Shown in pieces: positions 6,837 to 13,644 of a stretch of 20,386 nt of DNA. The position numbers and the translations under genes are program-made. Source of the DNA: UBA4615 sp044360485 (GTDB taxonomy: Bacteria; Pseudomonadota; Gammaproteobacteria; Burkholderiales; Burkholderiaceae_E); NCBI GenBank assembly GCA_044360485.1, contig JBIKKG010000038.1, positions 1 through 20,386 of the forward strand, read 5' to 3'. The notes beneath the pieces are model-generated. The model saw only the letters and a list, made by a program, of their open reading frames with translations, was not told the DNA's origin and did no database searches. The first letter of the stretch is position 1; every line of letters begins with the position of its first letter.

Positions 6837-7953
6837 GCGATCTCGTCGTTCGGTGCTGAGCGCCATCCTGATGGGCGGACTGGCCAGTCCATTGTCGGCG
6901 CTTGCGCAGACACGAGCAAACAACGGGGCGCCTGTTGTGCCGGTACGCTTTGGCAGCGGCCCCACCACCATTGCCGTACTGGTGCCGCCCAAGGGCGGAT
7001 TGTTTGATCGCGCCACCGATTGCCTGCTGGCGGGCATTCGCGCAGCCCATGCCGTCGATGGCACCGATGTCAGTGTGCAGGCCATCGAAACTCGCGACGA
7101 ACCCATTGCATTGGGCGAGACCCTGGCGCGTCTCAAGGAGCAAGGGGTGGCCATCGCGATCGGCCCCATCACTCGTAACGGCGCCAACGGACTGCTCACC
7201 CTGGGTGAGTCGCCTGTGCCCACGCTGGCACTGAACCTGCCCGAAGGGGACATCCCGCCCGGCTCCCAGGCGGTCTATCTGAATCTCGCTACCGAGTCTG
7301 AAGCGCGCCAGGTCGCGGCATTGGCGTTTGCGCAGGCGCTGCCCAAAGCGGCCAGCCGGCGACCCCGGGCGGTCACGCTGGTGGCTGACGCGCGGGTGGC
7401 ATTGCGAAGCGCCGTGGCCTTCAGCGACGAATGGGTGTCCCTGGGTGGCGAACTGATCGACCCCATCGAGTTTGAAGGTCAGCGCCCTCCGCGTGACCTG
7501 CGTGCGCGCTTCGGCGCCACCGCCCCGGACGTGGCCTTTGCGGCCATGACCGCAGAGCAGGCCCGAACGCTGCGCCGAGACCTAGGGACAGACATTGCGC
7601 TCTGGAGCACGTCCATGGCCAGTATTGGCGCCAATCCGATCAGCCGCCTCGCCGAACTCGACGGCATGTGTCTGCTGGAAATGCCCTGGAATGTCCAACC
7701 CGAGCATCCGGTCGTCAAAGCCCACCGCAAGGCACCCTCCAGTTACACCATCGAGCTGCAGCGTCTGTATGCCATTGGCATCGATGGCTATCGGTCGGCG
7801 AGGCAGTTACTGATCGAGCCCAAGGCGTTCGAACTCGATGGTGTGACCGGCCGCCTGCGCTTTGATCGTTCGCAAGCGGCCCGCATCGATCGCACCTCGG
7901 TGCCGGTCGTGTATCGCGGCGGCAAGGTCATTGCCGACAGATCGATCGCCTGA
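6835..7953 (+). CDS. lpoA: LpoA-like penicillin-binding-protein activator, short soluble form
   Basis: A 372-residue periplasmic protein matching the C-terminal half of LpoA, the activator of peptidoglycan synthase PBP1A. The periplasmic-binding-protein fold begins TTIAVLVPPKGGLFDRATDC (44-63). It includes AIAIGPITRNGANGL (106-120), PVPTLALNLPEG (128-138) and a late LDGMCLLEMPW segment. The position next to rsmI and before yraN supports the assignment. Two differences from E. coli LpoA (about 680 residues) are clear: the N-terminal TPR-like domain is absent, and there is no lipobox. Residues 1-24 end SALA/Q, a signal peptidase I site, so the mature protein would be soluble. The ATG at 6835 has AGGGG four bases upstream. 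The 66-codon upstream extension overlaps rsmI and lacks a signal peptide, so it was rejected. Confidence 0.82.
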   Translation: MRSRRSVLSAILMGGLASPLSALAQTRANNGAPVVPVRFGSGPTTIAVLVPPKGGLFDRATDCLLAGIRAAHAVDGTDVSVQAIETRDEPIALGETLARLKEQGVAIAIGPITRNGANGLLTLGESPVPTLALNLPEGDIPPGSQAVYLNLATESEARQVAALAFAQALPKAASRRPRAVTLVADARVALRSAVAFSDEWVSLGGELIDPIEFEGQRPPRDLRARFGATAPDVAFAAMTAEQARTLRRDLGTDIALWSTSMASIGANPISRLAELDGMCLLEMPWNVQPEHPVVKAHRKAPSSYTIELQRLYAIGIDGYRSARQLLIEPKAFELDGVTGRLRFDRSQAARIDRTSVPVVYRGGKVIADRSIA

Positions 7954-8005
7954 CCGCCGCTGGTCGCAGCGGGTCGCGTCTCGTTCATCTCACCGTATCT
8001 GCACC

Positions 8006-8365
8006 GTGCCGGCCCCATTGCAGGCACGTGGTTTCGACGCCGAGGGACGTGCACTCGAGCTTTTGTGTCGTCACGGGTTGCGCCCGGTCGATCGCAATGT
8101 GCGATTCAAGGCGGGCGAGATCGACCTCATCATGCAAGATGGCGTCGAATGGGTGTTCATTGAAGTCAGAGCCCGTGGCCAGGCGCGTTTTGGGGGCGCG
8201 GCCGCAAGCGTCGGATGGCGCAAGCAGCAGCGGGTCGCCCGTGCAGCACAGCTCTATCTGCTGCGCCGATTCGGTCAGTCTCCCTGGCCTGCGTGCAGGT
8301 TCGATGTCGTGGCCTTCGAGGCCGATGAGCCCTGCTGGATTCGCGCGGCATTCACGCCTGGCTGA
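8006..8365 (+). CDS. yraN: YraN / UPF0102 family nuclease-fold protein
   Basis: A small protein, 119 residues from the GTG at 8006, of the UPF0102 family related to Holliday-junction resolvases. Conserved positions are visible: RGFDAEGRALELLCRHG (9-24, Glu13), VRFKAGEIDLIMQDG (32-46, Asp40) and FIEVRARGQARFGGAAASV (51-69, Glu53). In nuclease terms this is the E...D...E-x-K set, with Arg55 replacing the usual Lys. The biochemical role of the family is not established. Translation start is uncertain: neither GTG 8006 nor TTG 8018 has a clear Shine-Dalgarno sequence. A longer frame reaches back into lpoA without family similarity. It follows lpoA by 52 bases, as in E. coli, but the next gene is dolP rather than diaA. 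Confidence 0.85.
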   Translation: MPAPLQARGFDAEGRALELLCRHGLRPVDRNVRFKAGEIDLIMQDGVEWVFIEVRARGQARFGGAAASVGWRKQQRVARAAQLYLLRRFGQSPWPACRFDVVAFEADEPCWIRAAFTPG

Positions 8366-8394
8366 TCACATCGGGCTCAGGCCGTTTGCGCCGA

Positions 8395-8400
8395 TATAAT
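8395..8400 (+). promoter_or_regulatory. Probable -10 element of dolP
   Basis: A perfect TATAAT sits in the 109-base gap between yraN and dolP, 74 bases before the dolP ATG. No clear TTGACA-like box is present 16-18 bases upstream. A start near 8407 would leave a leader of roughly 68 bases. The rest of the gap holds the GGAG ribosome site (8464-8467) and no other signal I can identify. Confidence 0.48.
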
Positions 8401-8474
8401 CCGCCCGCACGTCTCGTCTGCCGCAGCGCCTGTGCTGCACTCCCGGACTGAACGTCTTCATTCGGAGCGAATGT

Positions 8475-9080
8475 ATGCATTCTCATCGTCGACGCTTCAC
8501 CACTGCGCTGGTCTTGACCCCGATGGTTTTGTCGGGCTGCGTACCGGTTGTGGCCACGAGTATGGCGGTGGGTAGTTTTGCGGTCATCGATCGCCGCACG
8601 CTAGGCACGCAGACCGATGACACTGAAATTGAACTGCGGGCCGCGGGTCGACTGCCTGATGCCATACGGGGCGCGCGTGGGGTGTCGGTCACAAGCTTCA
8701 ACCGTAGTGTGCTGTTGACCGGACAGGTGCCCGATCCTGCCGCGAAGACCGAGGCAGAGCGCGCTGTGCGCCAGGTCAATGGCGTCAGGAACGTGTTCAA
8801 CGAACTGGAGGTGGGCCCGCGCGTGTCTTTCACCACCATTGCCAACGACACTCAGCTCACCGCGCGCGTAAAGGGCGCGTTCCTTGAGCAAAAGGTTCTC
8901 GATGCCACTGCGGTGAAAGTCGTGACCGAAAACGGTGTGGCCTATCTCATGGGGCTGGTCACCCAGCGCGAAGGCCCGGCCTATGCGACCGCGGCCAGCC
9001 GCGTGTCAGGGGTGCGGCGAGTCGTGACGCTGTTCGATTACATCAGCGACGAAGAACTCGCTCGGATTCGCGCGCGCTGA
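8475..9080 (+). CDS. dolP: Dual BON-domain outer-membrane lipoprotein (DolP/YraP)
   Basis: A 201-residue lipoprotein. After a short basic and hydrophobic signal, the lipobox LSGC places the lipidated cysteine at residue 22. Two BON domains follow. The first (about 48-113) contains VSVTSFNRSVLLTGQVP and QVNGVRNVFNELEVG. The second (about 122-190) contains VKVVTENGVAYLMGLVTQREG and VSGVRRVVTLFDYI. E. coli DolP binds anionic phospholipid at the outer membrane, concentrates at the septum and supports envelope integrity and BAM function. The two-BON lipoprotein layout and the location after lpoA-yraN support the same identity. GGAG seven bases upstream favours ATG 8475; the ATG at 8471 is out of frame. 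TATAAT at 8395 suggests its own promoter. Confidence 0.92.
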   Translation: MHSHRRRFTTALVLTPMVLSGCVPVVATSMAVGSFAVIDRRTLGTQTDDTEIELRAAGRLPDAIRGARGVSVTSFNRSVLLTGQVPDPAAKTEAERAVRQVNGVRNVFNELEVGPRVSFTTIANDTQLTARVKGAFLEQKVLDATAVKVVTENGVAYLMGLVTQREGPAYATAASRVSGVRRVVTLFDYISDEELARIRAR

Positions 9081-9146
9081 TCTCAAGCGGCTTGCGCGTC
9101 GCCGTGTGCCCCAGGCATCCGGCCGTTCAATCGCTGTAATGGTGCG

Positions 9147-11273
9147 TTGGTCGTGCGTGTGCGCACGGTGCACGCCTCGTTTCGGCTGCACGCAACCGTC
9201 AATCGGTCTGCACAGCAGGCAGGTCGAAGCGCTTCATTAGGCTTGCCGCTCGATCAGCCCTGGCGCATTGCTGCGCCACTTCATGTCGACGTGACCTGGA
9301 CCCAATTTGTTCGCCAAGTCGGCCAGGCCGAGCGTGCTCTGCGCAAACTGCGCCGAGTGCACGCAACAGTCAGTCTGTTGCGCCTGATGGCGTTCGCAGG
9401 ATTGATCGGACTGGCTGCAGATCTTGTGCCGGCACCTGCCCTGTTGGGCCTGGTGTCGGGGGGCCTGGCTTTGGCGGGCATGGTGATTGGCTGGCATGCC
9501 TGGATGGCCTGGCGGCATCACATCCGGATGCGCCATGACTTGCCAGACGTCATGCGCCGGCTCGGCGCGCAGCCCTTGGATACGCTCGGCAATCCGCTCG
9601 AGCGCAGGCTGCAAAATCTGCTGGAGGAGCTTGCGCTGGCCGCACATGTCGGTGTGCCTCGCGGGTTCGTGATGGACCAGGCGGATGCCATCGATGGGCT
9701 GACGCTGGGGCTGGATCGCAATAACTCGGCGGTCGTGGTGACGCGAGGCGCCTTGACCAGACTGACACGCGAAGAGCTGCGCGGATTGCTGGCGCATGAG
9801 ATGGCGCATGTGGTCAATGGCGATGCGTGCACAGTCACCTACACGCTGTGCCTGAATCGGGGTCTGCGCTGGCTGGCTGCGCAGGGTTGGTCCTGGCATG
9901 CCCACGCCCGCGGCCACATCGTTCCACGCCTGCTGGGACGCGCATGCATCGCGCTGGGTGCGCCGGGAGTGGCTGTGGCACGTCTGATCGAGGCGGGCCT
10001 GTCGTCAGAGCGCGATCTGCAGGCCGATGCGCTGGCGGTTGCGCTGGTCGGGGATGCACATGGATTGGGATCTGTCTTGCGCAAGGCCTGCACCGAAGGC
10101 ATGGCACAAGGCCCAGCGCGCGCGCTATGCGTCATGCCGATGCCTGCTGACTGGTATGCGATGGGCATACTGCGCTTTTCAGCGCCGCGCGGCTGGGCGG
10201 ATGGATCTGCAGCGAATGTCTGCCTCACCGAGCGCATTCGCTTGTTGAGCGCCGAACAGGCCATGCCAATTGCCGCGACGATGGAGGCCGCGCCCAGTCC
10301 TGGGTCGGCATCCATGTCGCAGGAGCCGGCCTTGCCGGTTCTGGAGGTGATACGCGCAGCCGGTGGGGCACCTCGGAGCATCCATGAGGCCGCAGCGCGC
10401 CCGCGCCGGGTCTGGCTGGAGGGCCCCGAGCCGAACCTGTTGCTGGGTGACGAGATGGCCCAGGAGTCGGCATCGTCGACCGCGGTGATGCGACTGATGC
10501 GGGCCACGCGTGAGCCGGCTGGCGCTGCCGCGCTGGCGGTCGCTCTAGTGGCCGACTCCCCGCATGGTGTGCATGCATCGCTTGAGCAGCCTGCATGGGG
10601 TCATGCATGGCTGGTCGCCGCGCAGCGCCACGGCGCCATTCGTACGGCCCTCGCGGAATTGCCGGAGGCTTCCTTTCAGGCCTTGCGGTGGCCGCTGCTG
10701 GAGCTGGCCAGCGGCCGCTTGCGGCCGCTCTCTCGCGCTTCGCGCCAGTCGCTCAGCGTCTTGGCGCGCAGGCAGGCTGGTGGTGCGGGCGACTTTGCCC
10801 CACGCGCCTGGATTCATTGCGTGCTGCTTCAGCGTCGCCTGGGTCTGTTGCCTGCGGGTGCACGCAGTGCGGCCTTCAGTGAGTCCATGGATGCGCGCTC
10901 CGTGCGCGTGCTCTGTGCCATCCTTGCTCAGGACGCCGGCCTGGGCGAAGTCAAAGCGGATCGCGCGGCCAATGCCGCGATTCGTGACCTCGCCCTGCCC
11001 CCAATCGGCGGCAGCCCGGGCCGTTTGTCTTTAGATGCACTGGAGCGTGCAGTCGAGCTGGCCGCCTGCTTGCCCGCCATGGACCGTGTGACACTCATCG
11101 CGCATCTGCGACGCTTGCTCCCGGTGCAGGCAGATGCGCGCTGCGCTGAATTCCTGCGTCTGTTGTGCCTGACGATCGATTGTCCGCAAGTGAGCGCACT
11201 CTCGGCCCATCCGCAGGCGGTGCAGCGCGAGCCGTCTGCGACAAGCTCGCCTGCCGACCTGAGTCAGGGCTGA
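9147..11273 (+). CDS. M48-family membrane zinc metalloprotease with long uncharacterised C-terminal region
   Basis: The frame encodes up to 708 residues. Two hydrophobic segments (about 78-92 and 96-116) precede an M48 peptidase domain (about 145-345) like HtpX. It has the zinc site HEMAH (217-221) and, in the following helix, SSERDLQADALAV with Glu288 as likely third ligand. The domain lies after DRNNSAVVVTRGALTRLTREELRGLLA, a typical M48 lead-in. Such enzymes degrade or process membrane and envelope proteins. The last 330 or so residues are Ala/Leu/Arg-rich with no domain I recognise; HtpX itself is only about 290 residues. The start is uncertain. TTG 9147 gives the longest frame, but GTG 9153, TTG 9243 and GTG 9291 are possible, none with a good ribosome site. 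Codon use before 9243 (TTA, TCA, CGA) looks less coding-like. tlpA follows 45 bases later. Confidence 0.83.
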   Translation: MVVRVRTVHASFRLHATVNRSAQQAGRSASLGLPLDQPWRIAAPLHVDVTWTQFVRQVGQAERALRKLRRVHATVSLLRLMAFAGLIGLAADLVPAPALLGLVSGGLALAGMVIGWHAWMAWRHHIRMRHDLPDVMRRLGAQPLDTLGNPLERRLQNLLEELALAAHVGVPRGFVMDQADAIDGLTLGLDRNNSAVVVTRGALTRLTREELRGLLAHEMAHVVNGDACTVTYTLCLNRGLRWLAAQGWSWHAHARGHIVPRLLGRACIALGAPGVAVARLIEAGLSSERDLQADALAVALVGDAHGLGSVLRKACTEGMAQGPARALCVMPMPADWYAMGILRFSAPRGWADGSAANVCLTERIRLLSAEQAMPIAATMEAAPSPGSASMSQEPALPVLEVIRAAGGAPRSIHEAAARPRRVWLEGPEPNLLLGDEMAQESASSTAVMRLMRATREPAGAAALAVALVADSPHGVHASLEQPAWGHAWLVAAQRHGAIRTALAELPEASFQALRWPLLELASGRLRPLSRASRQSLSVLARRQAGGAGDFAPRAWIHCVLLQRRLGLLPAGARSAAFSESMDARSVRVLCAILAQDAGLGEVKADRAANAAIRDLALPPIGGSPGRLSLDALERAVELAACLPAMDRVTLIAHLRRLLPVQADARCAEFLRLLCLTIDCPQVSALSAHPQAVQREPSATSSPADLSQG

Positions 11274-11305
11274 CCCCCGGGGCCAGCGCCGCAGTGGCGC
11301 ACCGG

Positions 11306-11311
11306 TAAGAT
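11306..11311 (+). promoter_or_regulatory. Possible -10 element of the tlpA-like gene
   Basis: TAAGAT ends seven bases before the GTG at 11319. As at argS, the spacing would put the transcription start on or beside the initiation codon. No -35 box is apparent, so this is a weak call. Confidence 0.3.
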
Positions 11312-11318
11312 CGCCCCT

Positions 11319-11897
11319 GTGCCCGATTTGCCCATCCCGTCCACCCCTCCCCAGATGCCGCGCGCCGCGCGCCGGCATCTGGTCGGCTGGACGCTGGCGG
11401 CTTTGGGTGCCGGCGCGATCGGCACAGGGCTTTGGCGTCTGTACCGTGACCAACCGTTCGCGCCCGGCCCGAAGCAGCTGCCGGCTCTCTCTTACCCGAT
11501 CATCGATGGACGCCGGATCGGTCCAAAGGATTTGGCCGGGCGGGTGACCCTGGTGCAATTCTGGGCGACGACCTGCGCCGTGTGTGTCGCCGAAATGCCC
11601 GAGCTGATCGCCTTGCATGCGCGCTATCGTGACCGGGGCTTTGAGCTGCTCGCGATTGCCATGCCTTACGACCGGCCGGATCGGGTGTTGGAGTTCGCCC
11701 GCCGTCGCGCCCTGCCTTTTCCGGTGGCGCTGGACCCGATGGGTGCGGCGGTCGCGGCCTGGGGCGGCGTGGACGGTACGCCGGCAAGCTGGCTGGTCGG
11801 CCCGGACGGGCGCATTCGCGCCCATTGGCTGGGCGCGCTTAACCTGTCTGCCGTGAGCGCTCGCATCGAAGCCTTGTTGGCGGTGCGCAGCGGCTGA
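11319..11897 (+). CDS. Membrane-anchored TlpA/ResA-type thioredoxin
   Basis: A 192-residue thioredoxin-fold protein with one N-terminal membrane segment (about 21-39) that acts as an uncleaved anchor or signal. The fold follows from about residue 55. The redox centre FWATTCAVCVAEMP has Cys86 and Cys89. The central LLAIAMPYDRPDRVLEF insertion and the cis-proline loop GTPASWLVGPDGRI (Pro155) are typical of the TlpA/ResA/DsbE group. These keep periplasmic thiols reduced, often for cytochrome c maturation or copper-site assembly. No cytochrome gene is in the window, so the client is unknown. GTG 11319 is used; ATG 11355 is an alternative that keeps the whole membrane segment. Neither has a clear ribosome site. 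It converges on lipA across the 11-bp repeat. Confidence 0.87.
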   Translation: MPDLPIPSTPPQMPRAARRHLVGWTLAALGAGAIGTGLWRLYRDQPFAPGPKQLPALSYPIIDGRRIGPKDLAGRVTLVQFWATTCAVCVAEMPELIALHARYRDRGFELLAIAMPYDRPDRVLEFARRRALPFPVALDPMGAAVAAWGGVDGTPASWLVGPDGRIRAHWLGALNLSAVSARIEALLAVRSG

Positions 11898-11912
11898 ACA
11901 CCGGCGCTTCGC

Positions 11913-11929
11913 GTCGGCACTCAGCCGAC
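11913..11929. terminator. Hairpin downstream of tlpA, possible bidirectional terminator
   Basis: GTCGGC (11913-11918) and GCCGAC (11924-11929) can pair into a six-base stem with the loop ACTCA. It lies 16 bases after the tlpA stop and its right arm is in the first 11-bp repeat copy. There is no U-rich tract on either strand, so intrinsic termination would be weak. Each repeat copy offers an alternative right arm. Confidence 0.35.
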
Positions 11930-11975
11930 CCTCAGCCGACCCTCAGCCGACCCTCAGCCGACCCTCAGCCGACCC
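11921..11975. repeat. Five perfect tandem copies of an 11-bp unit (TCAGCCGACCC)
   Basis: TCAGCCGACCC occurs five times without a mismatch at 11921, 11932, 11943, 11954 and 11965, and a partial sixth unit (TCAG) begins at 11976. On the minus strand the unit is GGGTCGGCTGA, and the TGA stop of lipA (11978-11976) supplies the end of one more unit. The array thus begins exactly at the lipA stop and extends 55 bases toward tlpA. Perfect copies suggest recent slippage expansion. An 11-base period is close to one helical turn. Confidence 0.97.
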
Positions 11976-12938
11976 TCAGACCACTCCCGCTGCGTGCGCC
12001 TGCTGATCGGCGTGATAGGACGATCGCACCAGAGCGCCCACCGCAGCGTGAGTGAACCCTAACTCATACGCAAAAGCTTCGAATCGGGCAAAGACATCGG
12101 GATGGACATAGCGGCGCACCGGCAAGTGGTGCGTGCTGGGGGCCAGGTACTGGCCGATCGTGATCATGTCGATGTCGTGCGCGCGCATCTCGCGCATCGT
12201 TTGCAGGATCTCGTCGTCGGTTTCGCCCAACCCCACCATGAGCCCGGATTTGGTCGGCACGCCCGGCACGCGGGTCTTGAACTCGGCCAGCAGTTTGAGC
12301 GAGTGCGCGTAATCCGACCCCGGTCGGGCTTCACGGTACAGGCGCGGCACGGTTTCCAGGTTGTGATTCATCACGTCGGGCGGCGCCGCTTCCAGGATCG
12401 CCAGCGCCCGATCGAGGCGACCCCGGAAGTCGGGCACCAGGACCTCGATGCGGGTGGCGGGCGAGGCCTCGCGCACCGCCCGGATACAGTCGACGAAGTG
12501 CTGGGCACCGCCATCGCGCAGGTCATCGCGGTCGACTGATGTGATCACCACGTAGGACAGCTTCAGGGCAGCGATCGTTCGGGCCAGGTTGGCCGGTTCG
12601 TTGACATCCAGCGGATCGGGCCGACCGTGGCCGACATCACAAAACGGGCAGCGCCGGGTGCACTTGTCGCCCATGATCATGAAGGTCGCTGTGCCCTTGC
12701 CGAAGCATTCACCGATGTTCGGACAGGATGCTTCCTCGCATACCGTGTGTAGTGAGTGCTCACGCAGGATGCGCTTGATGTCGTGAAAGCGGCTGCCAGG
12801 GGCGGCGGCCCGCACGCGAATCCAGTCGGGCTTGCGCAGCACTTCGGTGGCCGGCACGACCTTGATCGGGATGCGGGCGGTCTTGCCGGCGCCCTTTTGC
12901 TTGACGGTCGGATCGGGGAGGGGGGCGTCTTGGGTCAT
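11976..12938 (-). CDS. lipA: Lipoyl synthase (radical SAM)
   Basis: A 320-residue radical-SAM enzyme that inserts two sulfur atoms into protein-bound octanoyl groups to make lipoyl cofactors on 2-oxoacid dehydrogenases and GcvH. Both iron-sulfur clusters are visible. The auxiliary cluster comes from CEEASCPNIGEC (Cys67, 72, 78), completed by RSSYHAD near the C-terminus (305-311), which provides the serine ligand. The SAM cluster comes from CTRRCPFC (Cys93, 97, 100). Also present are ITSVDRDDLRDGG, NHNLETVPRLY and SGLMVGLGETDDE. Length is normal. Its ATG overlaps the lipB stop by four bases, so LipB and LipA are translated together. The stop codon forms the edge of the 11-bp tandem repeat, an unusual 3' boundary. 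Confidence 0.98.
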   Translation of the reverse strand: MTQDAPLPDPTVKQKGAGKTARIPIKVVPATEVLRKPDWIRVRAAAPGSRFHDIKRILREHSLHTVCEEASCPNIGECFGKGTATFMIMGDKCTRRCPFCDVGHGRPDPLDVNEPANLARTIAALKLSYVVITSVDRDDLRDGGAQHFVDCIRAVREASPATRIEVLVPDFRGRLDRALAILEAAPPDVMNHNLETVPRLYREARPGSDYAHSLKLLAEFKTRVPGVPTKSGLMVGLGETDDEILQTMREMRAHDIDMITIGQYLAPSTHHLPVRRYVHPDVFARFEAFAYELGFTHAAVGALVRSSYHADQQAHAAGVV

Positions 12939-13570
12939 GCCTGCTCGATATGTTGCGCGAGGTCAGCGCCGAACTGCCGGGCGACGTCGTCGATGCGGGG
13001 CGCCACGCCAGCCGCATGCTGGGAAGTCAGATCGGTGACTGTCAGTCCAGCATACCCGCAGGGGTTAATCCGGCCAAACGGTTCGAGGTCCATGGCCACG
13101 TTCAGGGCGATGCCGTGGTACGTGCTGCCCCGGCTGACCTTCAGACCGAGTGAGGCGATCTTGGCGCCCGGCGTGCCGTCGGCGGCGGGCACGTAGAGCC
13201 CGGGCGCACCAGGTTTGCGCACCACCTTCACCCCCCATCGACCACAGGTGGCGATCGCGGCGGCCTCCAGCTGGCAGACCAGATCGCGTACACCCAGACG
13301 GCGTCGCTGCAGGTCGATCAGGCTGTAGGCGACCACCTGACCGGGGCCATGGTAGGTGACCTGCCCGCCACGCTCGGTCTTGATCACAGGGATTTCCCCG
13401 GCAGTGAGTACATGCTCATCTTTTCCGGCCAGCCCTTGGGTGAAGACCGGCGGATGCTCGACCAGCCAGAGCTCATCAGGGGTGGCCGAATTGCGCGCTG
13501 CGGTGAAGTCGCGCATGGCCTGCAGGGTCGGCAGATAGTCTGCGACGCGGAAAGGGCGGATGTGGATCAC
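12935..13570 (-). CDS. lipB: Octanoyltransferase LipB
   Basis: A 211-residue cytoplasmic enzyme that moves octanoate from acyl carrier protein to apo-lipoyl domains, giving LipA its substrate. The sequence has VEHPPVFTQG (37-46), ERGGQVTYHGPGQVVAY (66-82), AKIASLGLKVSRGSTYHGIALNV (136-158) and INPCG (168-172). Lys137 and Cys171 match the catalytic lysine and the acyl-carrying cysteine of the family. The GTG at 13570 (VIHIRPF) was chosen because homologues begin about here and the protein then has normal length. The longer frame upstream covers the divergent arginase gene. No strong ribosome site is seen. A 74-base gap separates it from arginase and carries a 13-bp palindrome. Confidence 0.95.
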   Translation of the reverse strand: MIHIRPFRVADYLPTLQAMRDFTAARNSATPDELWLVEHPPVFTQGLAGKDEHVLTAGEIPVIKTERGGQVTYHGPGQVVAYSLIDLQRRRLGVRDLVCQLEAAAIATCGRWGVKVVRKPGAPGLYVPAADGTPGAKIASLGLKVSRGSTYHGIALNVAMDLEPFGRINPCGYAGLTVTDLTSQHAAGVAPRIDDVARQFGADLAQHIEQA

Positions 13571-13591
13571 AGGGCAACCGGTCCGGACTGG

Positions 13592-13604
13592 CGCACAATG
13601 TGCG
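13592..13604. promoter_or_regulatory. 13-bp palindrome between lipB and arginase, possible operator or divergent -10 site
   Basis: CGCACA (13592-13597) and TGTGCG (13599-13604) are perfect inverted arms around one central A. The sequence contains CACAAT on the plus strand and CACATT on the minus strand. It could therefore overlap -10 elements for both divergent genes: starts would fall about 39 bases before the arginase ATG and about 20 before the lipB GTG. The binding protein, if any, is unknown. Confidence 0.4.
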
Positions 13605-13644
13605 ATGGTAACCGCCCATTCAGAACCCTCATTCGGGAGTGGCC

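Noticed and set aside
6837..7253. A longer RsmI starting at 7253
   Set aside because: The added 139 residues are antisense to lpoA and are Ser/Arg/Pro-rich without methylase motifs; the RsmI family starts at the ATG at 6836.
9139..9240. A 33-residue frame starting at ATG 9139 with four cysteines before the M48 gene
   Set aside because: No ribosome site, its ATG lies within a possible -10 box, and the sequence overlaps the uncertain 5' end of the M48 frame. Nothing supports translation.
9839..10507. A 222-codon minus-strand frame inside the M48 gene
   Set aside because: Antisense shadow with Arg/Ser/Ala bias and no domain; the plus strand carries the complete zinc-protease motif.
11921..11975. 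The 11-bp tandem array as a CRISPR
   Set aside because: Units are directly adjacent, too short, and there are no spacers or cas genes.
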